Positions 37,279 to 48,226 are shown, numbered from the stretch's first letter. The stretch: DNA of 64,000 nt from DASZIT01 sp963819695 (GCA_963819695.1 CAWFXD010000001.1:2232001-2296000), one strand, 5' to 3'. Notes: generated from the letters alone by a model not told the origin. A program made the numbers and translations.

Positions 37279-39092
37279 CCGCGCCGGTGCGCATCGCCAA
37301 CTGCTCGGGTTTCTACGGCGACCGGCTGTCGGCGGCCGGGGAGATGGTCGACGGCGGCCCCATCGACTTCCTCACCGGGGACTGGCTGGCCGAGCTGACC
37401 ATGCTGATCCTCTGGAAGGGTCGCCAACGCGACGCCACCAAGGGGTGGGCCCGCACCTTCCTCACCCAGATGGAAGAGGTGCTGGGCACCTGCGCCGACC
37501 GCGGCATCAAAGTTGTCACCAACGCCGGCGGCCTCAACCCGGCCGGCCTGGCCGACCAGGTCAGGCTCCTGGCCGACAAGCTCGGGGTGGCGGTGTCGGT
37601 GGCCCATGTGGAAGGCGACGACCTGATGCCCCGGATCGAGAAGGGGCAGTTCGAGGGGAACCCGCTCACCCACCTCGACACCGGCCAGCCCCTGGCCGAC
37701 ACCACCGGTGAAGTCGTCACCGCCAACGCCTACCTCGGGGCGTGGCCCATCGTCGAGGCCCTCTCCGGTGGCGCCGATGTGGTCATCTGTCCCCGGATCA
37801 CCGACGCCTCGCTGGTGGTGGGCCCGGCGGCCTGGCACCACGGGTGGTCCCCAACCGACTGGGACCGCCTGGCCGGGGCGGTGGCGGCCGGCCACGTCAT
37901 CGAGTGCGGGCCCCAGGCCACCGGCGGAAACTACGCCTTCTTCACCGAGGTCCCCGGGCTCGAGCACCCCGGCTTCCCGATCGCCGAGGTGGCCGAGGAC
38001 GGGTCGTCGGTCATCACCAAGCACCCCGGGACCGGAGGCGAGGTGTCGATCGGTACCGTCACCGCCCAGTTGCTCTACGAGATCGCCGGGCCCGACTACG
38101 CCAATACCGACGTGGTGGCCCGGTTCGACACCCTGGCGTTGGCCGACGACGGCCCCGACCGGGTACGGATCTCCGGGATCTGCGGCGACCCGGCCCCGGA
38201 GAACATCAAGGTCTCCATCAACCTGCTGGGCGGTTGGCGCAACAGCATGACCTTCGTCCTCACCGGACTGGACATCGAGGCCAAGGCCGAGATCACCCTG
38301 GCCGCCCTGGCCGCCAAACTCGGCGGCCCCGAGGAGTTCGCCGACTACGACGCCCGGCTCATCCGTACCGACAAGCCGGATGCGCCGACCAACGCCGAAG
38401 CCTCCGCCCAACTCCGGGTCACGGTGAAGGACCCCGACGCCGACCGGGTGGGGAGAGCGTTCTCCGACGCCGCCACCGAGCTGGCCCTGGCCGGCTACCC
38501 CGGCTTCCACCTGACCTCCCCGCCGGCCACCGGAACCGCCTACGGGGTCTACTGGCCGGCGCTGGTCCGGGCCGATCTGGTGGTTCCCGAAGTGGTGGCC
38601 GCCGACGGCACCCGGGTGCCGGTACCCCACACGGCCCATCGGGCCGGTGGCCCCGACGGTAACGTCGGTTCCGGTGCAGGTGCCCCGGAGGGGCCCGGAG
38701 TCGCCGACCCCCCCGGGGTCGGCGAGCCGACCGAGCCGGTGCCGCTGGGCACCATCATCGGGGCGCGCTCCGGTGACAAGGGGGGCAACGCCAATGTCGG
38801 GCTGTGGGCGCGGTCGGATGGCGCCTGGGAGTGGCTCGACGCCTACTTCACCGAGGAGCGGTTCCGGAGCCTGCTTCCCGAAGCCGGCGACCTGGTCGTC
38901 CGGCGGTACCGGTTCCCCAACCTGCGGGCCCTCAACTTCGTGGTGGTCGGCCTGCTGGGAGAGGGAGTAGCGTCCTCCACCCGGCCCGATCCCCAAGCCA
39001 AGAGCCTGGGCGAGTACCTCCGGAGCCGGCTGGTCGACATCCCGATCCGCCTGCTGCCTCAGGACCCGACGCCTCGCCGCGCAAAGGAGTAA
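37275..39092 (+). CDS. AtuA/DUF1446 family protein with C-terminal AtuA-like domain
   Basis: The 605 residues start at the ATG overlapping the alpha-subunit stop. The large DUF1446 domain opens with VRIANCSGFYGDRLSAAGEM. It continues with KVVTNAGGLNPAG, VICPRITDASLVVGPAAWH and ECGPQATGGNYAFFTEV, then HPGTGGEVSIGTVTAQLLYE. The last 110 residues form the separate AtuA-like module (IIGARSGDKGGNANVGLWAR, YRFPNLRALNFVVVGLLGEG). In Pseudomonas, atuA is required for growth on citronellol and geraniol, but its reaction is not settled. Its place between carboxylase and dehydrogenase genes supports a role in branched acyl-CoA breakdown. A Pro/Gly-rich linker of about 40 residues separates the domains. 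Confidence 0.88.
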   Translation: MTAPVRIANCSGFYGDRLSAAGEMVDGGPIDFLTGDWLAELTMLILWKGRQRDATKGWARTFLTQMEEVLGTCADRGIKVVTNAGGLNPAGLADQVRLLADKLGVAVSVAHVEGDDLMPRIEKGQFEGNPLTHLDTGQPLADTTGEVVTANAYLGAWPIVEALSGGADVVICPRITDASLVVGPAAWHHGWSPTDWDRLAGAVAAGHVIECGPQATGGNYAFFTEVPGLEHPGFPIAEVAEDGSSVITKHPGTGGEVSIGTVTAQLLYEIAGPDYANTDVVARFDTLALADDGPDRVRISGICGDPAPENIKVSINLLGGWRNSMTFVLTGLDIEAKAEITLAALAAKLGGPEEFADYDARLIRTDKPDAPTNAEASAQLRVTVKDPDADRVGRAFSDAATELALAGYPGFHLTSPPATGTAYGVYWPALVRADLVVPEVVAADGTRVPVPHTAHRAGGPDGNVGSGAGAPEGPGVADPPGVGEPTEPVPLGTIIGARSGDKGGNANVGLWARSDGAWEWLDAYFTEERFRSLLPEAGDLVVRRYRFPNLRALNFVVVGLLGEGVASSTRPDPQAKSLGEYLRSRLVDIPIRLLPQDPTPRRAKE

Positions 39093-39096
39093 CCCG

Positions 39097-40260
39097 GTGG
39101 ACTTCAAGCAATCCGACGAGCACGTGATGCTGCGAGAGGCGGTCAGCGCCATCGCCAGCAAGTTCGGCCACGAGTACTACGTGGCCAAGGCCCGGTCCGA
39201 CGGCCGCACCACCGAGCTCTGGGACGCGGTGGGCGAGGCCGGGTTCCTCGGGGTCAACGTGCCCGAGGAGTACGGCGGGGGCGGGGGCGGCATCACCGAA
39301 TTGGCCATGGTCACCGAGGAGTTGGCCGCCGCCGGTTGCCCGCTGCTGATCATGGTGGTCTCCCCGGCCATCTGCGCCACCATCATCGCCAAGTTCGGGA
39401 CCGAGGCCCAAAAGCAGCGTTGGCTGCCGCGGTTCGCCACCGGCGAGCTGAAGATGGCCTTCGCCATCACCGAGCCCGACGCCGGCTCCAATTCCCACAA
39501 CCTGTCCCTGACCGCCACCAAGGACGGGGACATCTACCGGCTCAACGGGTCGAAGTACTACATCTCGGGGGTCGACGAGGCCCAGGCGATGCTGGTCGTC
39601 ACCCGGTCGGGCATCGATCCCGACACCGGTCGGGGGAAGCTGTCGCTGTTCGTGGTGGACACCGACACGCCCGGACTCGACAAACAGGTGCTCCCGGTGG
39701 AGATCACCGCCCCCGAGAAGCAGTACACCCTGTTCTTCGACAACGTCCAGGTCGAGGCCGATCGGCTCATCGGCGCGGAAGGGGAGGGGCTGCGCCAGGT
39801 GTTCTTCGGGCTGAACCCCGAGCGCATCCTGTCGGCTTCCATCGCCAACGGCATCAGTCGGTACGTGCTGGACAAGGCGGCGGCGTACGCCCGGGAGCGC
39901 CAGGTGTGGGACACCCCGATCGGGCGGCACCAGGGGATCGCCCACCCGCTGGCCAAGGCCAAGATCGAGGTCGAGCTGGCCCGTTTGATGACCGACAAGG
40001 CGGCCTGGCTGTGCGACTTCGCCGGCGACACCCCCGAAGCCGGGGAGGCGGCCAACATGGCCAAGTACGCGGCGGCCGAGGCGACCTTGGCCGCCCTCGA
40101 CCAGTCCATCCAGACCCACGGGGGCAACGGCATGTCCTCCGAGTACGGCATCGCCGACCTGTGGGGCATGGCCCGGCTGCTCCGCATCGCGCCGGTCAGC
40201 CGGGAGATGATCCTCAACTTCGTGGCCCAGCACTCCCTGGGACTGCCCAAGTCGTACTGA
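39097..40260 (+). CDS. Acyl-CoA dehydrogenase
   Basis: The protein has 387 residues with the complete ACAD plan. A helical N-domain comes first (LREAVSAIASKFGHEYY). The beta-domain FAD/substrate motif FAITEPDAGSNSHNLSLTA follows, then NGSKYYISGVDEA and LFFDNVQVEADRLIG. The C-terminal bundle has NGISRYVLDKAAAYARERQV, the FAD-contact motif QTHGGNGMSSEYGIADLWG (the Glu is a candidate base) and RIAPVSREMILNFVAQHSLGLP. The ATG comes 4 bp after the AtuA-like stop. With the carboxylase pair it resembles the AtuD/LiuA role: alpha,beta-desaturation of citronellyl-CoA, isovaleryl-CoA or a similar substrate, followed by carboxylation. No enoyl-CoA hydratase or lyase follows here. Confidence 0.94.
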   Translation: MDFKQSDEHVMLREAVSAIASKFGHEYYVAKARSDGRTTELWDAVGEAGFLGVNVPEEYGGGGGGITELAMVTEELAAAGCPLLIMVVSPAICATIIAKFGTEAQKQRWLPRFATGELKMAFAITEPDAGSNSHNLSLTATKDGDIYRLNGSKYYISGVDEAQAMLVVTRSGIDPDTGRGKLSLFVVDTDTPGLDKQVLPVEITAPEKQYTLFFDNVQVEADRLIGAEGEGLRQVFFGLNPERILSASIANGISRYVLDKAAAYARERQVWDTPIGRHQGIAHPLAKAKIEVELARLMTDKAAWLCDFAGDTPEAGEAANMAKYAAAEATLAALDQSIQTHGGNGMSSEYGIADLWGMARLLRIAPVSREMILNFVAQHSLGLPKSY

Positions 40261-40285
40261 GCAGGTTGGTCCCGGGGCCGGGCTC

Positions 40286-40302
40286 GGGTCGAGCTCCGAC
40301 CC
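40286..40302 (+). terminator. Hairpin after the acyl-CoA dehydrogenase gene
   Basis: GGGTCG and CGACCC pair perfectly around a 5-nt loop, 25 nt after the stop codon. There is no U-run. It is a plausible GC-type terminator of the carboxylase operon. Confidence 0.35.
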
Positions 40303-40358
40303 CTCGGTCCGGTCCCAAGTGATCCGGTATTTCCCACTCTGGGTGGTCAGAGCTGCGC

Positions 40359-40385
40359 CAAATTGGGACTTTCAGTCCCTATTTG
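40359..40385. promoter_or_regulatory. DosR-box-like palindrome upstream of the pilin operon
   Basis: Arms CAAATTGGGACT and AGTCCCTATTTG flank a TTC centre; 11 of 12 positions pair. The core GGGACT-TTC-AGTCCC differs from the mycobacterial DosR/DevR box core GGGACT-WW-AGTCCC only by one extra central base. It ends 37 nt before the proposed start of the first prepilin gene. It could also fold as an RNA hairpin. Confidence 0.5.
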
Positions 40386-40421
40386 CTCGTGAGGCAGGCC
40401 GGAACAGCCGACATACAAGGC

Positions 40422-43178
40422 GTGGTGAGACGGTTCCGGACGGTTTATCGGCACAGACACGGGTTCGACGCGCCCTCGGCGCGGTGATGACGCCTTCACG
40501 CTGATCGAGGTGGTCATGGCGCTCACCGTCCTGCTGATCACCGTCCTCCCGCTCTCGTACGTGCTCACCTCGGCCATGTCGAGTGCCGCCAATGCCCGCC
40601 AACGGTCAGCCGCTCTCCAGCTGGCCGACTCCTGGTTGGAAGTGCTGTCCAACTCGACGCTGCCCACCACCGGCGGGGTCATCATCACCAACGTCCCGCA
40701 GAACCCGGCCACGTTCCCCGGCCTCTCCGCCGCCACCACCCAGATACCCAAGTCGACCCTGGCCGGCACGCCCTTCGTCGTGCACGGCGAACTTCACCAC
40801 CCAGTCGGTCAACAACCAGGGCCAGTCGGACCTCTGCTCGAGCGGCCAGCCCCCGAGCCCCTCCCATCCGGCGGTGATCCTGCTCCAGATCACGGTGACC
40901 TGGAACCGGGGCGCACAACTCGCGTCAACGAAACCACCGCGGTGAACTACCCGAAGCCCGGCCTCCAGACCGAGGGGTTCCTCGCCGTCCAGCTGACCAA
41001 CAGCGGCGAGCCCCGATGTCTACACGCCCCAACGTGGCCTCCGACCGCCTGAAGGCGGTCCCGGTGAGTCTCCAGCAGACCGCCCAGGGCAACCCGTCCG
41101 ATCCGCCGCTGTCCCCGAATCCGTTGACCCTCCACCCCGACGCACAACGGTTGCGTGTTCGCCCAGGTGCCCACCGGCTCCTACACCGTGTCAACCGGCC
41201 AGCCGACCGCCGGGACGCCGAGCACCTTCCACGGCTACACCGGTTCCCCGCCCTATCGTCACCACCACCGGGAGCACCTCGGATACGAGCTCCACCACGG
41301 TGAGCGTCACCGCCGCAGAGCGTCGGTGCAGCTCGACCGCGTTCGACGAAGGTATCACCACCTCCATCGCCTACGGTGCGTCCTCCGGCGTCGACCAGGG
41401 GGTGACCTGCTCCGGGCACCTCCGTGGTGACCTGTATCACCAGCGGCAACGGCACGACCGGTGCATCGGCGGCCTGGGGCGGCACCGGGTCGACCTGGTC
41501 GTCGACCACGGTGTCGGGCGCGCAGAACCTCTCGGCCTGGGCCTGCACCGCCGGAAGCTCACCTACGTGCGTCGGAGTGGGCAACAACTCGGGGGCCGGG
41601 GTCATCCGGACCACCGCCTCCGACCCGGGAACCACCTCGTCGGACACCGTCCCGGCCGGCATCACCAACCTGACCCAGCTCACCTGCCCCTCCACTAAAG
41701 GCTGCTACGCCCTCGGCACCACCGCCGCCGGCCCGGTCCTGTTGGCCGGCGCTGTGGGGCAGTCCTCGCCCGCAACACGACACCTGGGCCGTCGTCGCCC
41801 CGCCGTCGACCACCTTCACCGGGCTCTCGTCGGTCGCCTGTCCCACCTCATCGACGTGCGAGCTGAGCGGGTCGGCCGTCGTCGGCACTTCACCGTCAGC
41901 CCCGGTGATCCTCCGCCTGGACGGCGACCCGGCCGGACTGGCCACCAACCCCGCCTGGACGCCCGCCTTCTCGACCGACACCCTCCCATCCACTGCCACC
42001 TCGGTCGGCAAGATCGTCTGCCCGACCTCCGTCCTGTGTCAGGCCATCGGTCTGGGCGATCCAGACCAGCCCGGCCGACCCCGACCGTCCTGACCTCGGC
42101 CATCGCCGCCACCGGCGCCAGCACCTGGTCCGGCGAGTCGACCTTCCCGTCAGGGGCGGGATCGGTCACCGACATCTCGTGCACCTCGACCACCTGCGTG
42201 GCGATCGGAACCGCCTCGGGTACCGCGGCGGTGTGGACCGGTGACCTCACCGCCACCCCGCACGACTGGTCGGTGGCGACCGGGATTCCCGGCTCCATCT
42301 CGGCAGTCTCGGCGGTGGCCTGCGGCTACCCGGCCAACGGGGACGACCGCCGACTGCGTCGATCACCGCCACCGCGCCGAACCTGCTCCGCGCCCGGTCA
42401 GCTGCTGGAAGGATCGCTCACCGGCGGAAGCTGGGCCTGGAACTTCGCCACCCCGCCGTCCGGTCTCCCGGTGCGCTACTACGCCGGGGTCGCCTGCGAA
42501 CCCTCACCGGGCAACGGACGGGCCGCCTGCGCGCAGTCGGCGGCGACCGCGGCCGGCCCGATCGTCCTCACGTCGGCCAATGGTCCGGCAGGGCACCTGG
42601 ACGGGCCGGACCCCCTCGTCGTTGACCGGGCGCCCTGGTGACCGGCATCCCCCTCGAGACCGCCCCGGCCACCACGACGAACTGGACGACCCAGATCGAC
42701 GGGCCGGGCAACCGTCCAACGCCTCCAGGCTGCCGAACCTCCTCTATCCCTAGGCCAACGGCTACTCGATCGCCGCCGGCGACTGTCCGGCCGAGGCCAC
42801 CGGCGCCTCGCCAGGCGTCGCTCAACGCCGCGCCGGGCGGGACCGCCCCGGTGACCGTGCCGCTCGGGCTCCTCCGCTGCAGGTGGTCAGCCACACCCGG
42901 CGTTCCGGTCAGCGGGGCCACGGTCAAGCTCAGCGCCGCGACCACGGGCGTGCGGCGGCCGACTCCTACACCATGCCGGTCACCGACGCCAACGGCGTCA
43001 CCCGGACCTCGGTCCCCTACGGCACCTACACCTACACGGTGACCGTCAACGGGGTCGACCACGTCGCCATCACCGACGGTGACCGTGAAGGTCAACACCA
43101 GCACGGTCACCCGGTCACCAACGGGCTTCGGGGTCGACCACCTACCTTCCCCAAGCCGTGGTGGTGACGTCGTCATGA
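40422..43178 (+). pseudogene. PilV-like prepilin with long extracellular extension, many frameshifts
   Basis: After a short basic start (VVRRFRTVYRHRHG) the reading frame gives a type IV prepilin N-terminus, GDDAFTLIEVVMALTVLLIT, with Glu at +5 of the class III leader site and a 20-residue hydrophobic helix. VLTSAMSSAANARQRSAALQ follows, as in PilV-like minor pilins. Further on, frames alternate roughly every 100 bp but stay protein-like. Repeated LTCPSTKGCYALGTTAAGP and DISCTSTTCVAIGTA units (41,400-42,400) resemble sialidase-like or propeller modules. The last part (42,880-43,178) is an Ig-like domain, GVPVSGATVKLSAATTG and TYTYTVTVNGVDHVAI, ending TTYLPQAVVVTSS. The stop overlaps the next gene as ATGA. 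As sequenced the gene cannot be translated whole. Confidence 0.65.
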
Positions 43179-44170
43179 CGGTCATGACCGAGTCGGACGG
43201 CCGGCACCGGCCGCCGCGCACGTACGCCGGCGGCTGGCACGCGAAGGTCGGCGGGACACCGCCGACGACTACGGGCATGACCCTGGTCGAGGTGATGATC
43301 GCCTCGACGCTGCTGATCGTGCTCCTCACCCTGGTGATGGTCACGATGGACATGATCAACACGGTGAGCAATAGCGTCAGCGCCCAGTACCAGGCAGAGT
43401 ACCACCAGGCGCTTCCCGCCTTCGGTCCGTTGCAGAACCTCCTGCCGCGCCGAGGTCGAGCCCGGGCCCTACCCAGTCCGGCGTGCCGCACCCCGGGCTT
43501 CGCCTCGGTCGGGCAACTTCTCGCTTCACCTTCTACACCAACATCGGGACCGCCTACAACAACGTGACCTCCGCCGGCACGACGGGCGGCCCGGCCAAGA
43601 TCGTGGCCCAGGAGGTCGATGCCAACGGCAACCCGGTCACGTCCGTCGACCACCTGCACCACCACCAGCCCCTGCAGCTTCCAGGTGACGGAATACCTGC
43701 CGATCATCACCGCCGGCGTCTCCAAATGCCCGGTCGTCGGGACGCAGGCGCCTACCTGCCTGTATCTACCGAACCCGTCCAAACTCCTGGTCAACGTGCT
43801 GTCGTGTCGTCAACAACCCGAGCCCGAACTACCCGCACCCACCAGACCCGCGCTCGGGACCCAACCGATCTTCATCTACAACGTCTTCGACACCGACCAC
43901 CCAGGACTGGTCGCAACCTGACCGGCGACCCAGCGTGCAGACCGGGCTGACCTGCGCCGCCCCCGGTCAGGGCGTCTCCCTCGCCGCGACCTGCCCGGCT
44001 GACGCCATCCAGAGCGTCGGGATCGAGCTGCATGGTGGCCAAGCCGGATGCGGGCGAACCAACGGCACAGTGGACGAACAGACCGATCGTCTACCGGTAC
44101 GCCCAGAGCCCCGGCTCGACCACGCTATCCCTACCAGTACTCCAGCGCCAGTGGGGTGACCGATGACTGA
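43175..44170 (+). pseudogene. PilW-like prepilin, several frameshifts
   Basis: The ATG at 43175 overlaps the previous stop. After a polar leader of about 37 residues comes a near-perfect class III prepilin site, G-MTLVEVMIASTLLIVLLTL, with Met at +1 and Glu at +5. MDMINTVSNSVSAQYQAEYH follows, typical of PilW-like minor pilins. Later frames give SRFTFYTNIGTAYNN and TEYLPIITAGVSKCPVV. The product ends TLSLPVLQ-like or YQYSSASGVTDD at the TGA near 44,168. There are at least five frame switches after about 43,440. The intact product would be about 330 residues. Such pilins cap or prime type IV pilus assembly. Confidence 0.6.
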
Positions 44171-47100
44171 CGACCATGCACAACGCGACTCCCACTCCGA
44201 CATCGTCTGGTCAGGCCTTCGGCAGCACGGAAGACGGCCGCCACCGACCTGGGACAGACGGCCATCGTCGCCGGTCCTGGCCTTCTCGGTGCGTGGCCAC
44301 CCTCATCGGAGCGGTCATCGTGCAACGATCGTCATCCAGTCCGACCCCCTCCAGCCAGGCCAACGCGGTGGAGATCTACGCCAATCGGGCCCTGCGAGGC
44401 CGGCCAGAACGCCTACTTGACCGCCGTCAACGCCAACCCGAGCCTGGCCCAGTGCAACACCGGCACCAACAACATCCGGCACTGTGCAGCGGGATCGACT
44501 ACGGCCAGTGGAACCTCGTCAACGGCTCCGACGCTCCTGGCGCCGACCCGAGTACTACGCCTTCGGCAATCCCCAGCCGACCTTCGACCCGACGACCAAT
44601 GCGCTCGACCAACCTGTCGGTCGCAGGTGGTGGGCGCCGCCAACGATCCCAGCTACCGCCAACCACTACCTCTTCGACCAGGCAGACGGATCGACCGTCA
44701 CGCCCAGCAACGGCTTCCTCAACAACGTCTGGTGGTCGAACTACGAGTCCTACAGCCCGAACCGGGAACTATTCGACCTGCAACTACAACTGGAAGCTCA
44801 ACTACAACATCAACGAACCAGAACGTCGCCTGTGGCCCGGTCTACTTCGGCCCCAACGACTACCTCTTCGGGCCGGTGTACACCAACGACTCGGTGTTCG
44901 TGAGCGGCGGACGGCAACCGTCTCGACTCCCCGTCGTTCGGCAACCAGCGACACGTCCGCCCGGTCCGATCGGTCACCACCGCCGACCCGAACTGCCTGT
45001 TCGTCGACAACACCCACGGGATGAACGGGAGCGACGCAGCAACTGCATCGGCGGCCAACGGCGACGTCGCCGCTCTACGACACCACCAACAGCTCGTACG
45101 GCCATGCGGTGGAGCAGCCCCCGGCCAGCGACGCCCAGCTCGGCATCATCGCCGGCCAGAACGGCTGCCTCTACTCGGGCCCCACCCAGATCACCATCTC
45201 GACCGATGCCAACGGCTACGGCCAGATGAAGGTCGTCAGCCCGGACACCCCGAGGGACCTCGGAAACCGTAACGGCGCCACACGTACCCCTGGGATACCA
45301 ACAACATCGCCACCAACTTCAACAACTGCCCCAACAACGGCACCGCCCCGCTGCCACCCAACGGGGTGGTCTTCGTCGAGAACGCCACCCCGGCCCAGAC
45401 CCAGGCCATGGGCCAATCCGTTCGACGACCCACCTACAACACGGTGACCAATCTGACATCGGCCAATCCGCTTCCCCAGCCGCCAACGCCGTCCGGTGAC
45501 CCTCACCGCCACCGTCACCTCGGCTCAACAGCCAGCTGGACAGCGGGCGCCACGGTCGCCTTCAGCCAGACCACCAGGTACGGCGGTCGCGGCACCCGTC
45601 GACACCGGGGTGATCATCGCCGGCTGCTCGGCGCGGCCCCTCCGACACCGGTAGCCGTCACCCGGCTACGCACGCCGGCCACCTACACTCGACGGCCACC
45701 TGCACGGCCACCGAATCGGGCAATCGGGCACCGGCGCATTCTCCGCCTCGTACAGCGGAGGCAACAACACGACCTCCTCGCTCAGGCCAATCTGGGTCAG
45801 ACCAACACGCTACACCCCGTCGATCACCTACGGCCCGATGCTCAGGTGACAGCGGGCGGGTGCACCAGCTGCTACTACGGGGAGACCGGCCTCCCCCGAT
45901 GCCGAGGGCGACGCCTTCGTCAACGGGGCCCTGTCAGGAGAGCTCACCATCGGGACAGCCAACAACGTCATCATCGACGGCAACATCACCTATGCCGACT
46001 GCGTCCGGCACCGTGGGTCACAGGTCAGAGCGGCTGCAGCGCGCCGTCCGAGGGCTTCTGCCCGTACAGCGTCGGCGGCACCAACGACACCCTCGGCCTC
46101 ATCGCCAACAACTACGTCGAGGTGAACCGACCGATGTCGCGGCATCCACCCAGGGCAACAACGCGACGGTCCTCGAGCCAGCGTGCGGCGCTCACCCGGC
46201 GCCGACCTGCGACCCCTCCAACGGCGACCAGCGGCATCACCATCGACGCCGCCGTGCTCGCCCTGACCCAGTCGTTCGTCGTGAACAACTACGACCGACG
46301 GCGACACCGAGGGTCAACTCTGATCGTCTACGGCTCGATCCAGCAATTCGCCCGTGGGCCGATCGGCGACGTTCAGCGGCAACTCCGATCACGAGCGGCT
46401 ACCAGAAGCACTACACCTGGGATCCGCTGCTCGACTTCGTGTCGCCGCCGAGCTACCTGGTGCCGTCGACGCCATCGTGGGTGCTGAGAGTCGCGTCGAC
46501 CACCAACGCCGGAGTCGGCTCCACAAGCATCTGCCCGCCGCTCCAGGGACTGTTTTCGGGCATACGCGAAGGGGGTGCAGCCAGACGGACCCGCCGTGAC
46601 CCAGTACTGCTCGGCTTCTGCCTGGCGGGCTCCCCAACTACCCGTCCATGCACTGCTCCTTCCGCACCGAACATCGGGACACGCGACTCGAATCGCCAAC
46701 GGAACCGTGACGGTGAACTGGACGGCTCCGGTGTCGAACGATGGCTCGAACATCACGGGCTACACCGTGGCGCCGAACCCACATTGCCCGACCTGCAGTA
46801 CACGAGTCCTGGTCGGTGGCAACGCCACGTCCAGCATGACGATCACGCGGAATGACCCGCAGGCTCTCGGTACACCTTGACGGTGACGGCCACCAACGAG
46901 ATCGGGTTACCTGTAACCCATCGACCGCCTCCAACTCGGTCATCATTCCGACGTGCCCTCTGCACCCACCAGTGGGGTGGACGCACCGTCAACGCGAACG
47001 GTTCGGTGACGGTGCAGCTGGACGGATCCGTCGACCAACGGGTCGGCCATCACCGGCTACAGCATGATGGCCAGCCCGGCCTGTCCGTGTGCTCGGATAC

Positions 47101-48119
47101 CAACGTCAAGCGGCCCGACGTGACGTCGAGGCGACGATCACTGGCCTCACCCCGGGGACCGTGTACACCTTCACGGTGACCGACACCAACGGCATCGGCA
47201 CTAGACGGGGTGTCGGCCCCCTCCAACGCGATCACCGCGCCGCAACGGCCCGGTGCACCCGCCGTCGGGTCACCGCCACCCCGAGGGAACGCCACGGCCG
47301 TCGGTGAACTGGACGGCACCGGCGTCGAACGGGGGTTCGGCCATCACCGGCTACGTGGTCACCCCCTACATCGGCCGCGGCCCAAAACGGCCCAGACCTT
47401 CGTCTCGACGGCCACCACCGAGACGGCCACCGGTCTGACCAACGGGACGGCGTACACCTTCGCGGTGGCCGCCATCAACGGCGTCGGGACCGGGGCCCAG
47501 TTCGGCCCCCTCCGGCTCGGTCACCCCGGCGACGGTGCCCGGCGCTGCCCACCGGCGGTTACCGCCAGGGCGGGCCTCCTGTCCGCCACGGTCAGCTGGA
47601 CGGCTCCGGCCTCGGACGGGGGTTCAGCCATCACCGGGTACGTGGTCACCCCCTACATCGGCGGCATCGCCCAGACGGCTCAGACCTTCAACTCGAACGG
47701 CCACCACCGAGACGGTGACCGGTCTGCTCATCGGGACCACGTACACCTTCAAGGTGGCGGCCATAAACGCCATGGGGACTGGGGACCAGTCGGCGGCTTC
47801 CGGCTCGATAACCACGCCGACAGTGCCGAATGCTCCAACCATCGGTACCGCAACAAGGGGGGCCTCCGGGTCGCACAATGCATCAGTCACCTTCACGGCC
47901 CCGGGCAACAACGGCGGGTCGCCGATCCTCAGCTACACAGTGACCGCCACCGACTCGACCAATGGATCAAGGGGTGGGCAGACCGCATCCGGAGGGGCGA
48001 GTCCCATCACCGTCAATGGGTTGACGGCTGGTGATAACTACACCTTCAAGGTGACGGCCACCAACGCCGTCGGCACCGGAGCTGCTTCGGGTTCGTCCAA
48101 CTCCATCACCGCCCGGTAG
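44163..48119 (+). pseudogene. PilX-like giant surface protein with Ig-like and FN3 domains, many frameshifts
   Basis: The start overlaps the PilW-like stop (ATG at 44163 or 44176). A membrane helix around 44,255-44,330 (GQTAIVAVLAFSV, then ATLIGAVIVQ, across frame changes) is followed by ANAVEIYANRALR and AYLTAVNANPSLAQC, as in PilX-like proteins. Cys-containing beta-rich sequence continues to 45,450. An Ig-like domain lies near 45,490-45,820 (VTLTATVTS, ATVAFSQTT). HYTWDPLLDFVSPPSYLVPS (46,410-46,470) ends the passenger part. About five FN3 domains then run from 46,690 to the TAG at 48,117. The last two are clean (VSWTAPASDGGSAITGYVV, VTFTAPGNNGGSPILSYTV, YTFKVTATNAVGTG). The product should be a pilus-linked adhesin of about 1,300 residues. 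Confidence 0.6.
46690..48116 (+). repeat. Tandem FN3 domain repeats, about five copies
   Basis: The phrases NWTAPVSNDGSNITGY, NWTAPASNGGSAITGYVV, SWTAPASDGGSAITGYVV and TFTAPGNNGGSPILSYTV recur at about 280-300-bp spacing, each followed by a TGLTPGTVYTFTVTDTN-type segment. Copies 3 and 4 share the phrase ITGYVVTPYIGG at both protein and DNA level. That comparison also reveals single-base insertions (for example one A near 47,696). Confidence 0.7.
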
Positions 48120-48226
48120 GGCGGGCAGGGGGGCGGGGTGCACAGGGACCCAGAGTCGGATTGAGGTACCCCTGCATGTGGCGTACGTGGCCACTGCATG
48201 CGGTGCGATTCCTCCCCGCCGGCCAG

